From NCBI GenBank assembly GCA_003184365.1, contig NKYR01000107.1, forward strand, positions 62,001-126,000: a stretch of DNA of 64,000 nt, given 5' to 3'. Origin of the DNA: Evernia prunastri (taxonomy: Eukaryota; Ascomycota; Lecanoromycetes; Lecanorales; Parmeliaceae). A program made the translations under genes and the position numbers. The notes beneath the pieces are model-generated. The model made no database searches. It was not told the DNA's origin and saw only the letters and a list, made by a program, of their open reading frames with translations. Shown in pieces: positions 22,437 through 33,919 of the stretch (within the stretch, counting starts at the first letter, position 1; the number at the start of each line of letters is the position of its first letter).

Positions 22437-25400
22437 TCAGGATGCCTTCCCTAGATTATACGAGATGCACGCCTTCGTGCGGAAGTTGTAGACGATCGCG
22501 GTTGTGTTCCCGGGCACGGACTCCTTCGCCATGGTCTTGAGCAAGTTCTGCAGCTGTCCGAGGTACTGGCGCTCGCCCGGAGCGGCGCTCTGGATGAATC
22601 TCTTCCACGATTCCGGGTCCGAGAGGCGGGTTTCGATGATGCCCTCGAAGATGTCGTCCTTGGTCTCTATGGCTACGATGGGGCTGTCCGCGCAATTCTG
22701 GAGATACTCCGCTCTATGTTGTTGGGCTGGGACAACCCATTTTAGTACACTTTAGAGTCGGAATTGGTTGCGGGAACTTACCTTCTTCTACGATGGTCTT
22801 TCGATTGACCTTTTTGCCCTTGTTCTGCGAGGTCAGAACTTTTATGTCTACTTCGCGATCGATCTCAGGGCCGTTGACGTCTTGTTGGCTGCTTTGATGC
22901 ACCATTGATATCCTTGGCGTCCGGCCTTCTAATCTGTCTCGCTCACGAATTTCGCCACGGAGATGTCCAGTGAGTTCCGATGATCGAATCTCTATCTCAT
23001 CTTTTCTGCTGGCGGTTTTGACTTTCAGTGAATCCTCCGACTTGATCAACACAACCCAGCTGTAGTCCTCCTTGCCGTCTTTGCTCTTCGCAAATGTAAT
23101 CTCGGCCTTAGTAGCGTGACCTTCCTCTGCAAGCTCTGCGCGGATACCATTCGACCAAAGCTCATGCAGCATGTCGACACCAATGGAATCGAGGAGACCC
23201 TGGTCGAAACTGTCGATAAGGACATCGCATCGCCTCTTACTCCACGCCAAACTGGTCACGGATTGTGACTTCCTCTTGGCCTTTGATTTGGCTCCCCGCT
23301 TAAGGTAGCTCGCCATATCAGCGCAAAGGCCACTCCAAGCTAGCTGAAACCCTACAGCATAGACGTGGTTCTTCCTTGATGTTATGAGCTGATGATCACG
23401 GATGAGATGGTCGTAGCGGCCTCCGGCGGCAAGGACTGTTCTGTTCTTCTGGTCGTAGAGACATTGAAATAACAGATTCCCTCGGTAGAAATTCTCATTG
23501 TAGCTGCTTAATGGATTGAGGTACACCTTTCGCTTGACATTGAGCCGGACAAAGTAAGTGATGACGGCTTCCATGTGAGCAAATGCCGACTCAAGATCAG
23601 CAGTGTTTTTGATGATCGATCGAATCCTCGTAATCGCTTTTCCCAGTGTATCGCGGAAATCAAAACGTTCAAGCTCATCCAGTGAAGTCGCCGCGACAGC
23701 AATTGAAGGTCCACGTAGTTCGTGCCTTACTTTTGGCCACGTCCACTCTCCAATGTGGAGCTTGCTGACCGTTTCTTTGACGGCAGGCCATTTCGAAGCC
23801 TCGATATCGCAGAAACGCAAGATGGCATCCAGTAGTTGCGCATGATTGATGTGATAGCACATCTGCACTGATGTCAAACTCGGGAATGTGTCAAGGATCT
23901 CGTCAATGACTTTGATTACTTCAGCCTCGTGAAGCGCAGGGTTGAGACTATTTCCTGACACGATATCAAAGTTTGCTTCCCCAAATATCTTAGGCTGATC
24001 CCTTAAGTGATCGACTCGATACACATTATCAAAGACGAAAGTTTTCTGCTCTGGCCTAGAGTGCCGAGCCAACAACATTGCATTTGGAAGTATCAGGTCA
24101 TACGGTAATTGCATGACTTTTCCCGCTGGAGAAAGGAACTGAACTACATCTGCCGACGAGTAGTAGGAGTGATATGGGAACAGAGCGGGGCTGTCCGTTC
24201 TTTCAACTGCGCCATGACGACGAAAAATCGCCGTCAACCTTTCTCTGACCATGGCTTGAAGATCCAAGTCGTCGGGCAAAGACCGTGACATGGCCCTCAC
24301 ATCCTCGAGCAACGTGACTGCCCGCATGGGATCCGTATGTGCGGTTCCCACTATGCTTGACGCATCTTCTGATTTACCGTTGAACAGGCTGCTGATAAAT
24401 TGTGACCGAAAATGCGAAGTTCGATCGGCTAGAAGCCGACGTGCCAAACGAAATGATTCATCTTCATCCTGTACTGGGATTTGACCGCTCTGGAGAAGTT
24501 CCGAACTGCTAGGTCTTTGGGAAGGTTTGTGTTGGGTCAGTGACTTGAAAATGACTGCTTGAGTTGCTTTTTCTGGACTCTCTAGAGCCAAAGGAAGCGC
24601 GTGGTTCTCTTTCTGTAACGATTGCAGGGTCTCCGCCCGCTCCATACCCGTGGAAAAAGCCACATTCATCTCGAGCAGTATCACGCCTAGGGAATACATC
24701 TAATATCAGGACATTAGCTTGAACTTTACTTAGATCTACTTTCCATATCTTCGACGCCGTTGATGTCGCGGACTGATAAGGCTCTGGCATCCAGAAACTG
24801 GCTACCGTCCAACGTAGAATAGGGTAGCATGGCGGGTCAGCCAGGATGGTCCCACAAGCCCACTGAATCAAGCCGAGAGTCCGTTCGCTTGCTTGAGCCT
24901 CAGAAATCATTTTTGGTTGGCTTGTTACCCTCAAAATGAGTCGACACGCAGAATCTCTTGGGGTTTGACAACCAGCCAGTAGAACTGAATTTTCAATCCC
25001 TGGATTTCTGCAAGCGCTCCACTAAGTATCGCGGAAGCCATGACAGTCACCTCAAGCTGAGGTACGAACCACGATGGATCTTGGTAGGCGAGCAGATTCT
25101 GTGAAGCAAAAACTTAATGAAGACACTCACATCTGCTTTTTCATTGTATTTTCCATTCCCTGCAGATCGGACTTCTGGCGCAACATAGGAGGCGGTGCCT
25201 ACGTCCTTTGTAAAGCTCCCAAAAACTTCCCTAGTTGCTGTACGAGGGTTGTTGACAAAGGTCCGATAGTCACCAGGTCTTGCCAAACCGAAGTCACCAA
25301 TACGTACGTCACCGTCACCTGCACCACCAACGAGAGGTTATTAAGGCATCCCATAACGTTGTACAATGAAAAGTCTGAGGGGATGGCGACAATAGCTTAG

Positions 25401-28336
25401 CATCCGGCAAAACATGACCAAATTTTGATTCTGGAGAACATCATCTCCTGGGTTGCACGAATGTATGCATGCACAAATTAGGGATGTGCGATTTGTAAGC
25501 AGTCATCGAAGGGACAAGAAAAGTCTTAGCATGCGGCCATGCATTGTGAGCAATACCTAGTGGACAAGACTGAGAATGAGACCTGCAAAGCAGGGCAACG
25601 TACTATCAATGAAAATATTCTCGGGTTTGAGATCGCGATGGACGATCGAAGCAGCGTGTATGTGCACCAGTCCTTGAACGATTTGTCGGAACAATCTCCA
25701 GCCCTCGGCGGCATTTGCTTGTAGACCGGAGTTGATAAGATCGCGTAGAGTCTAAGCGGCCTGTTAGCAAGTTGAACTTGAAGTGAATTGAGGTCATCGT
25801 GTGAGCATCTTTAGCGTAAGAGGCTTGCCATAACATCCAGGACTCATGTGGTGCAACCAATGACTAGAGGTTATCGACGCTTCATCTAGTCCTGCGTCTG
25901 TTCTTCTAGGCCAACGAGAGAGAGGGAGCCTACCTCTGGTTTGCAGTATTCCATCTGAATGTAGAGTACTGTCCACGTCGCCTGTGCTTGGGAAGCTGAG
26001 CCAGACTTTGCTTCGGTGGTGGGGATATTCCTATTAGCTGCGTCAACATCGGGCTTGGTTTCCCCGTCACTTTTTTCAGAGCTCTGGTCTGAGTCCTCGT
26101 CATCACTGCTCTCATCTTGGCTACACTCCTCGGCGGTTATATCTGCATCATTATCGTTACCGAAGATAACGTGCGCATTGCTCGAACTTATGAAGTCGAG
26201 TCCCCTCGAACTTGACGGTAAGATGGGTCTACGGCCCCCTGTCGTGAGCGAAGATAGGGTCTCATCCCCTGATGACTCTGAATCAATATAATCGTCCAGC
26301 GCAATACCATCATCGATCCATGCTGCAAAGTATCTTACTACATTCGGATGGTTAAGGCGGGATAATACTGTTACTTCGCTGAGCACAGGATCTAAAGCGG
26401 ATTTTGACCGAGCTTTGACTTTCTTGATGGCGTACGGCTGCCCGTCTACGCAGATGTCAGAATTAGAACAGCTATTCAAGGCGTATACTGGAGCTGCAAG
26501 ACGGAATTCAAGAGTAGAAAGGCCCTTCTGCTCTCAAGGCATGTCTTGCGATTCAACCTCATACCGAACAGGAAGGATAAGCTTCGACTCCTACGTACCG
26601 ATTTTATTCCTCGCTTTAAAGACCTCTCCAAAGCCACCACGACCGAGGCGTCCATCTTCCACGAATTCCTTTGCGTAGCGTGATTGCGATGCCGCTGTCG
26701 ATTCCCGTCGGAAATGGTGCCGCTGCAAGGCTTTAACATCAGAGGTTGCGGCCACTCCGGAGACAGCAGAGAAGGTGGGGTCCTCCTCGAGCAACTGATC
26801 ATCATTGCGAAAGAATTCAAAATGTAACAAATCCCAAGCAGAGGGGCGCTTCTTGGGGTCGTTCTGGAACATCTGGCTTAGCAGTGCTTTCAGGCTCTTG
26901 GTCATCTTGAGCTCCTCCATCAGAGAAATCGGAGATTGATACTCGCTCAAAACGCTTAATCCGAAGGCCATCTGTAAGAAACAAAGGCCAAAGTCCCATA
27001 TGTCTGTGGCTGGTATGGCCTCCGCTTGGGTATTGTTGTTGACTACTTCAGGCGCAGTCCAGGCAATCGAGGAGTATCTTGAGGTATTACCCTTTTTCAG
27101 CAGGTGCAAGTCGCGTTGGTAGCCCCCGTCTGACAGCTTGGCGACGGTAAGTTTCCTGTCACCCCTCTCTGTTTCACCCGTTTCTAAGAGTACGTTACCC
27201 AAATGAAGGCTTGCGTGTGCAGATCCATGTCGATGGTAGTGTTGGAGGCCTTCGATGAGTCGTATAGACCATGCACGTACCAGCTTGATATCCAATTTAT
27301 CGATGACTTCCAGGGTTTCCCGTAACGACCGTCTTTCGGCGAGTTCCATCAGTATGTTGATGGTCCATTTGCCATTCTCATTAGAAGTCGAAGGTTCATT
27401 GTCAATGTCACGTTGAATTAGAAAATTAAGGGGTTGAATAATGCTCTGATGAGGTTTGAGTTGAGTATGAGATTCGAGCCTTGATTCCAAGTTCTGGACA
27501 GCTCGCTTCGTTGATGATATCTTGCACTCTTTGAGGACCAAGAACGGCGGGTCCTCGTGAGTGAATACCGCTTGACCTATCTTCCATGGCTGGACTGTAA
27601 CCACATTTGATACGGGACCTTGACGGTATTGGACCCTTTGATGTACGGTCCCTATGTTAATTATCCCGTTGTCCTTTCTACTCCTCATTCGGGTGGGGCG
27701 TTCAAAGGTGACACCTCCAAGGACATCCTCCCCAACAATCGGTTGATCCAACTGGTTGATTGACTTGCTGTTGCGCCAAGTGGGTTGTGATTTTCGGTGC
27801 TTCACCAGGTCTAGCAGGATTTGCTCCTCTTCTTCTTCGGCCTTCATGGCCTGTTGCCGCTTTTCTTCCTCGTCCTGTTGTGCTTCAAGCCTTGCCGTAG
27901 CCTCTCTTGCAGCTCTTTCCTCGTCCAAGGTAGGGACATTTTTGGGAGAGGTAGCATTATCATCAAGAATGTCTTGTAATGAAGTAGCAATTTCAAAGAT
28001 CATCTCAGAGCCAAGTAGAGATTTTGGCTTGCTGCTGATGACTTGTTGGGCCTGCTTTTTTTCTTTTTGACGAAAAGAGTCGCCAAAATGCAAACTCAGA
28101 CGCGGAAGAGATTTGGGATAAGTAGGCGGTAAAGACACTGAAAGTGTAAGAGCGATCCTTTGTTCCTCGTCTGTTTGGCTATGGTTACGAAGATTGATTA
28201 GAAAGGCGCGATCAGCAGCTTTCTTCCACGCTCCAGTTTTTGCTTCTTTCTCTATGAAATCGTCCATATATATTGATCGTAAAGCCTCAATCTCATCATG
28301 CTGGATCTCAGAATAATTGGTCCTCGTTGTAGCCAT
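22437..28336 (-). CDS. GCN2: GCN2 eIF2-alpha kinase
   Basis: Amino-acid-starvation sensor: uncharged tRNA binds the HisRS-like domain and triggers phosphorylation of eIF2-alpha, which lowers general translation and induces the CPC1/GCN4 response. Six exons read 28336-26599, 26445-25934, 25751-25604, 25318-25131, 24699-22782 and 22726-22437, giving 1597 aa. The order is an RWD domain (Gcn1 binding; HDEIEALRSIYMDDF), a charged coiled linker, and a pseudokinase with a degraded loop (HASLHLGNVLL). The true kinase follows, with GRGGFGEVFKARN, YAIKKVKAR, a long acidic insert, HRDLKPENIFID, GDFGLA and YVAPEV. It is followed by the HisRS-like domain (about 935-1330) and a C-terminal domain ending in NFRTKACISYNLGK. 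Four of the five introns are unusually long (153, 182, 285, 431 bp). The first in-frame ATG is 28336. Confidence 0.95.
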
Positions 28337-28744
28337 CACTACGGATCACAGTTGGCCGCAGCGATGCGCACAACACCAGGAATGTGAAAAGTAGCCTGAC
28401 CAAGCCAACAGCTGAAGTTTTCAGCTGTAGCTTATACGTCACCTCTCATAACCCATGGCCATGACACCAGTTTAGTTGGTATACCATAAGACGGCGAGGT
28501 GGTACACATACTTGACTAGTTCAATGTTGTATGTACGAGAAATGATTACCACGAGTAAAACGCTTGGAATCATCCTTTGGATTAGGGTTAGGGTTCGCGG
28601 CGCGCGCCGAATATTTTCATTCTTTGTGAGTTTGGATATGTCAACTTGAGATTTGTTCCAGGTGGCATTCGTAGCTTTGGGCCTTTGGCTATCTATCCCC
28701 CAATCCTATTCCCTTCTGTCTGAATTCTATAGCTTGCCGCCAAA
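28337..28744. promoter_or_regulatory. divergent GCN2/RBG1 promoter with TTAGGG repeat
   Basis: 408 bp separate the two start codons. At 28582-28595 there is TTAGGGTTAGGGTT, immediately followed by a GCGCGCGC-rich patch (about 28596-28609). It lies 150 bp from the RBG1 ATG and about 246 bp from the GCN2 ATG. Telomere-like TTAGGG motifs are bound by Tbf1/Teb1-type Myb factors in other fungi; binding here is inferred. Confidence 0.5.
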
Positions 28745-30442
28745 ATGGTCAACATTACTGAGAAGATCAAAGAGTCAGTAGCGTCTCAAGCCTTGAAGCT
28801 GGCATTGCTAAGCTTCTGCAAAGGATCGAGGATGAGATGCGAAGGACGCAAAGTAATCCGACATTAGCGGTACCAGAATCACTCCGTTGACTGACCTGAT
28901 AACAGAGAATAAGGCGACAGGTATGGTCGCTATGCCTGAATTCGGAGTATCAAGATTAACAGACGGTAGAGTATCATCTTGGTCTATTGAAAGGGTATTC
29001 TCCTGTCATTCCCATTGCGTGAAAAATGTTCATGGGGTTGGCAGAAAGCTCGCTCGACTTCGTGCTCAGCTGCTCGAACCAGCTCCTGGCGCAGGATCAG
29101 GCGGGGGTAGTGGCTTTGATGTCAGCAAAAGCGGTGATGCGCGTATTGCCCTTGTGGGCTTTCCTTCTGTTGGCAAATCTACCTTCCTTTCCAAAATTAC
29201 GAAAACAAAGAGCGAAGTTGCTGCATATTCTTTCACTACTCTGACGGCCATCCCTGGTGTACTTGAATACGGAGGCGCAGAGATCCAAGTTCTCGATCTG
29301 CCTGGAATCATTGAAGGAGCTTCCGAAGGTAAGGGACGAGGAAGGCAGGTTATCAGCGCTGCAAAGGTAAAAAGATTCTCGCCCCTAATAGCTTTGATTG
29401 CTTACATACCTCGAGACAAGTGATCTGATTTTAATGATTCTCGATGCCACCAAGAAGGCAGAGCAAAGGGCACTGCTTGAAGGCGAGCTTGAAGCTGTTG
29501 GCATTCGATTGAATCGAGAACCACCGTAGGCGAAGCTCTTAGTGAGAAATCAATTCAATTTCCTAATAACTGTTCAGTAATATCTACCTGAAACCGAAGA
29601 AAGCCGGAGGCATGAAAATCACGTTTCAAAACCCTCCAAAGAATCTTGACGAGAAGATGCTGTATAACATATTACGAGACTACAAAATGCTAAATTGCGA
29701 AGTGCTTGTTCGGGACGAAAACGGTAAATGTTCAGCCCAGAATCGTCTTGGAAAGTGCTGATTTCAAGTAGCTACCGTTGAGTACGCACATATTTGTTCC
29801 CTCTATTGTAACGAATCTTGAGCCGCAAGGCATAACCTTGGAGCAAATCCCTGCCCCTACTCCTGAGATCTGTCAGGTTTCGTGCCCTGACTAAAGAATG
29901 CTGACTTGAAATGTGGGTAGTGACTTTATTGATGTTATAATGAAGGATCATAGAAAGTATATCAAATGGTATGCTCGGTGTCCGAGACCCTTACGAGTAT
30001 CGCTAAGCGTGTAAATAAGCCTATACGTTTACAACAAGATAGACTCGGTCTCTCTCGACTTTCTCGACAAATTAGCCAGAGAGCCACACACTGTGGTCAT
30101 GAGCTGTGAGCTTGATCTGGGCATTCAAGACGTGGTCGAAAGATGTTGGCAAGAGTTACAGCTTATGCGGATCTATACAAAGCGGTGGGGAGCATTGGGT
30201 GCCCGGGAAGATGCTCCAGCTAATCAATCGACAGGAAAGGGAAGGAGCCAGACTTCAGCGAGGCATTGATTGTGAGAAACAAATCTTCGATCGAAGAAGT
30301 GTGTGATCAGGTTCACCGGACGCTGAAGGAGACATTTAAGTATGCTATGGTATGGGGAGCCAGCGCTAGACATGTACCGCAGAGGGTCGGGTTGAGTCAT
30401 GTTGTGGCAGACGAGGACGTTGTTTCCATTGTGGCCAAGTAG
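28745..30442 (+). CDS. RBG1: RBG1/DRG1 developmentally regulated GTPase
   Basis: Ribosome-associated TRAFAC GTPase of the DRG family; the yeast counterpart works with Tma46 to relieve translational stalls. Splicing gives eleven exons: 28745-28773, 28824-28852, 28906-28920, 28970-28994, 29045-29366, 29416-29525, 29578-29723, 29772-29781, 29921-29968, 30020-30184, 30235-30442. Total 368 aa, almost exactly the length of animal DRG1. The N-terminus MVNITEKIKE|IEDEMRRTQ|KNKAT|EYHLGLLKG|KLARLRAQL is rebuilt across four introns. The GTPase motifs are intact: G1 GFPSVGKST near 71-79, TTLT, DLPGIIEGAS, and NKID near 249. The TGS-like end has VWGASARHVPQRVGLSHVVADEDVVSIV. Exons 3, 4 and 8 are only 15, 25 and 10 nt, and the intron 10 donor is GTGGGG. 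Confidence 0.93.
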
Positions 30443-31200
30443 TTTGAAGTCACTCTTCCATTTTTCCACTTTTATACAGCTTCTGAATCAAAGACTACGA
30501 GGCTGACAATAACATGATTACGGAAGCAAGTTGTTAAGTGATGGCGTCAGGGAACTGATTATGAGGTATTTGGGATGGCTTGGGTTGAGTGAATGGTGAT
30601 GAGACTGGATAGGCCAACATTAGCGAAGGTGTTAAAAGAGGGTAGGATGCAAGATAGAGGACAGGCAAGTAATTAGCAAACGAATGCTCTGGTTATTTGA
30701 TACAGGGATATTGCCTTAAAGTGCTACTCTACAAGTTGAGTTAAGCGCGAAGTTGAGAGAAAAGTACCTTAGTGTTCAAAATAACTTACTACTGTACATG
30801 ATATTCTGAGTCAAGTACACAATCAAAGATCGTATACCCCATATAAACACTTGGCTTAGTTTCTGATTTCTGAGTGTTACTACTTCGTATAATAAAGTGA
30901 CTTTACCCTCGTGAATAGGTAAGGTACTTTACTTTTAGACGTTTTAAAGTAAGTAACGAGGGTAAGGTAGAGTGCCCATGTAGAAGCTTCTCGAAGCTTC
31001 TATTCAATCACAGCCTCCCCTTTTTTTGCTTGTTTGTTTTTGGGCGAAATCTCACCGAGCATTTTTACGTAAGCAAGCTTGGTATGACCTCAGAAACCTT
31101 GTGAATTGAATATTGATCCCTAAGCCTCAACTCAATTCCCTTTGCCCCGTTCTTCTTTAATCTTCCAGTGTCAATTAAATTGGAGACACCATCCTCCAAA
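30443..31200. other. intergenic, Hsp40 promoter
   Basis: 758 bp between RBG1 and the Hsp40 gene. Besides the heat-shock element it has an imperfect hairpin with TTACCCTCGT/ACGAGGGTAA arms (about 30903-30964) and several AAGGTA motifs. No gene is seen. Confidence 0.55.
30982..31000. promoter_or_regulatory. perfect four-unit heat-shock element
   Basis: GAA-TTC-GAA-TTC at strict 5-bp spacing (AGAAGCTTCTCGAAGCTTC), 200 bp upstream of the Hsp40 ATG. This is the consensus HSF1-binding array and fits the known heat-shock control of SIS1-type genes; binding itself is inferred. Confidence 0.8.
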
Positions 31201-32401
31201 ATGGTAGCAGAAACAAAGCTCTACGATGCTCTCGGCATAAAACCCGAGTCTACCCAAGACGAAATCAAGAAAGCCTACCGGTAAGCTCTCCTCCTATCCA
31301 TTTTCCACCCATTCATGCCGACAGCCCGTTTGGACAGGAAAGCAGCCCTGAAACACCATCCCGACAAGAACCCAGACAATCCTAAAGCATCCGAGAAATT
31401 CAAAGAAGTCTCCCAAGCCTACGAAATCCTCTCCGACCCGGAGAAACGCAAGGTATACGACCAATATGGCCTCGACTTCCTCCTCCGCGGCGGTGCGGAA
31501 GCTCCTCCGCAGGGCGGCGCCCCTGGCGGACCCGGGGGGATTCCATTTGAGGGGATGAACTTTGGCGGAATGGGCGGGGGAATGCCTGGTGGGGGACGAA
31601 CATTTCACTTCTCAACGGGCGGAGGGGGTAGCGGCTTAGGCGGCGACCCATTCAAAGTGTTCGCGGAATTCATGAGGGGAGGCGGTGCGGGTGTGGGAGA
31701 CGAGGACGATATATTCTCCCAATTCGCTGGTGGCGGTAGAAGTTCCAGAGGGTCAAGGAAAGATTCATATGCCGGAAATTCCGTGAGGAGGAGGGATCGA
31801 TCGCCAGAGGTTACAACCGTGGAGCGGCCGTTGCCGGTGACACTGGAGGAATTATACCGAGGAACTCACAAGAAGATGAAGATCAAGCGGAAGACTTTCG
31901 ATCCGCGAACGCAGAAGCAGAATGTTGAAGACAAGATCTTGGAAATGGATATCAAGCCCGGCTACAAGGCTGGGACGAAGATGAAGTTCAAAGGGGTGGG
32001 AGATCAGGAGGAGGGTGGGACACAGGATCTGCATTTTATCATCACCGAGGTAAGCACTCTTTGCCCCACATCTTATACAAAGATGCTAAACGATAGTGCA
32101 GAAAGAACACCCGCTTTTCAAGCGCCAAGACGACAACCTCGTAGCCGTCATCGAGCTGGACCTCAAAGAAGCCCTTACAGGCTGGCAACGAACGATATCT
32201 ACTATCGATGGCAAGCAAGTCCCAGTACGCGGTGGCGGACCCACACCACCAGGCTACAGAGAAACCTTCCCTCATCTCGGCATGCCGAAGAGTAAGAGTA
32301 AGGGCAAAGACGAACGGGGAGACATGATTGTGGAAGTGAAGGTCAAGTTTCCGACAAGTTTGACACTGGCCCAGAAGAGCCGGTTGAAAGAGATCCTTTG
32401 A
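31201..32401 (+). CDS. Sis1/DNAJB-type class B Hsp40 co-chaperone
   Basis: Cytosolic/nuclear J-protein that recruits Hsp70 to clients and stimulates its ATPase. The exons are 31201-31280, 31338-32049 and 32102-32401 (363 aa). The J domain covers about 1-68 with the essential HPD in KHHPDKN, split upstream by a 57-bp intron in KAYR|KAALKHH. A Gly/Phe-rich segment follows (GGAPGGPGGIPFEGMNFGGMGGGMPGG), then client-binding domains starting PLPVTLEELYRGTHKKMKIKRK and containing IKPGYKAGTKMKFKGVGDQ. No CxxCxGxG zinc repeats are present, which makes this class B (Sis1/DNAJB1/Psi1) rather than Ydj1. It ends TLAQKSRLKEIL, as expected. An upstream heat-shock element suggests HSF1 control. Confidence 0.94.
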
Positions 32402-32610
32402 TGGACGAGATTGCATTTGACTTTGGCGTTTAGAGGAACTCACTCCGAAGGGGGTGAAATTGAAAGCGAATTTGGCGGGCGTTGAAGCTTTTTTAGCTCA
32501 CAATACATGCTCTCTCGGCCTGAGAGCATATCTAGATGGAAATGGACACCATGAATTGAATGCTTCAAAAATGCTTTTCCCATGTCATGACTTCCCATCA
32601 CACGAAAACC

Positions 32611-33492
32611 TCATGAATTGAATATCCTCGAGTAGAGCAGCTCATGCCTGCCAACCCACAAATCACACATGGGCACCCCTTGCGCCGCATCCTCAACGCC
32701 CACCTCCCAATTCTTCGCTATCGCGCCCTCAATCTCCCCCCGCAACCACCCACCGGCCAGCAGTCCCTGCGCCGCATACGGCCCCATGACACCCGCCCTG
32801 ACCGCCGCGCTCACCACCGCCTTCGCGTGGTTGAAGAGAAAAGTGTACGCCGACTCCCGCAGCGTGATGCCCATCGCGCAAGTCACCGCCGCCCAGACCG
32901 GAGCGAAATGCCCGCGGGGCCCGCAATGATCGTCGTCGTCGTCGTCGTTGTCGCATCTCGACGACGACGTCCGCTTCAACACCGCCGAGAGCTCCCCCAA
33001 CGCCGACGCGGCCGGCGACGCTCCCGCGCCCGTCCTCAGCGCCCGGTCCCAGAGCGTGAGCAACGCCTTCCCCTGCGCCACGCTCGCCCGCCGGGCCACG
33101 GGGCACAGCGTGCACGCGTCGAGCGTGGCGTCCCACTCCCGGAGCCGCGCGGGGCTCCCGTGCGCGGCCAGGAGGTAGGGCAGCGTGGTGGTCGCGAGGG
33201 CGGTGAGAGCCAGGGAGAGGAAGCGGGGGAAGGCGTCCGGTGCGGCTCCCGGGTGGTGCGCGAGGTAGGACTCGAGGCCGCTGGAGAAGGCGAAGGAGCC
33301 TAAGGGGAGGGCGGAGTCGGAGAGGAGGAGGAGAGGGTGGGAGGGTAGGCCATTACGGGGCGGAACGGCGGGGTTGCCGTCTGGGGCGGAAGGGGTTGGA
33401 GGTTTGCTCAATCGGGCGCGGGCAGCGGTCAGTTGGTTTTCGAGGCGGACGATGTCATCTGGGAGGTTTGGCTCGTGGGCGGCGCTGCTCAT
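32611..33492 (-). CDS. urease accessory protein UreF
   Basis: GTPase-gating chaperone that, with UreD and UreG, delivers nickel to apo-urease in the cytosol. Single exon of 293 aa. Diagnostic segments are LLLSDSALPLGSFAFSSGLESYLAH near the N-terminus, HFAPVWAAVTCAMGITLRESAYTFLFNHAKAVVSAAVRAGVMGPYAAQGLL in the core, and a fungal-type end (MCDLWVGRHELLYSRIFNS). The ATG at 33492 is the first in frame. The coding DNA is much more GC-rich than its neighbours, so long antisense frames appear by chance. An in-frame run of six Asp (from a GTC-type microsatellite at about 32928-32948) is inserted in a loop between helices. Confidence 0.92.
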   Translation of the reverse strand: MSSAAHEPNLPDDIVRLENQLTAARARLSKPPTPSAPDGNPAVPPRNGLPSHPLLLLSDSALPLGSFAFSSGLESYLAHHPGAAPDAFPRFLSLALTALATTTLPYLLAAHGSPARLREWDATLDACTLCPVARRASVAQGKALLTLWDRALRTGAGASPAASALGELSAVLKRTSSSRCDNDDDDDDHCGPRGHFAPVWAAVTCAMGITLRESAYTFLFNHAKAVVSAAVRAGVMGPYAAQGLLAGGWLRGEIEGAIAKNWEVGVEDAAQGVPMCDLWVGRHELLYSRIFNS

Positions 33493-33919
33493 TGGAGATA
33501 CATTTACCTAGGTGCGCTCATCAAAGGGCAGCCTCGGCAAGGAGATTGGGATTGCCGGACTAGCTTTCTACCGTAGCAAAAATACTGATTCGCACTAACA
33601 GAATCCTATCAATCAGTAATTCACATGCTGGTTTGCTTCTGTAGAAAGCTCGAAATGTAAATGGTAGTGATTCGTTCACCCCGCCTTTTAACTCATCTAC
33701 CCCATTTTCTTGTAAAGAAGCTTGCCTTGTCTGGTTGGAGGACAACGTTTGTGATGATAGGCGCAGAGAGAAAGCGCGGCCGGGACTTAAAGCTTCGTCT
33801 CTGAGACGTTAGACTCTAAAGCCTACTCAGGTCACTAAACCTGAATCTCCTCCTTGGAAGATCTCAGACATTATTCAGGACGACATTGCAATCTGGTGGA
33901 GTTTGATTGCAGAGTGGTG
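33493..33919. other. intergenic, UreF promoter and APH-like 3' flank
   Basis: 427 bp, no supported gene. It contains a short inverted pair AGGTCACTAAACCT near 33829-33842. Confidence 0.5.

Noticed and set aside
24700..25130. Extra gene or exon in the 431-bp GCN2 intron (an antisense-free frame of about 140 codons reaches into it)
   Set aside because: The encoded sequence has no GCN2 counterpart, and the kinase reads continuously when it is removed with normal splice sites.
28745..30442. Pseudogene call for the DRG-type GTPase because of many stops
   Set aside because: All interruptions are removed by ten GT-AG introns and the product has the exact family length and motifs.
32644..33303. Long Arg/Pro-rich frames antisense to UreF
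   Set aside because: They arise from the GC-rich UreF codons on the other strand and resemble no family.
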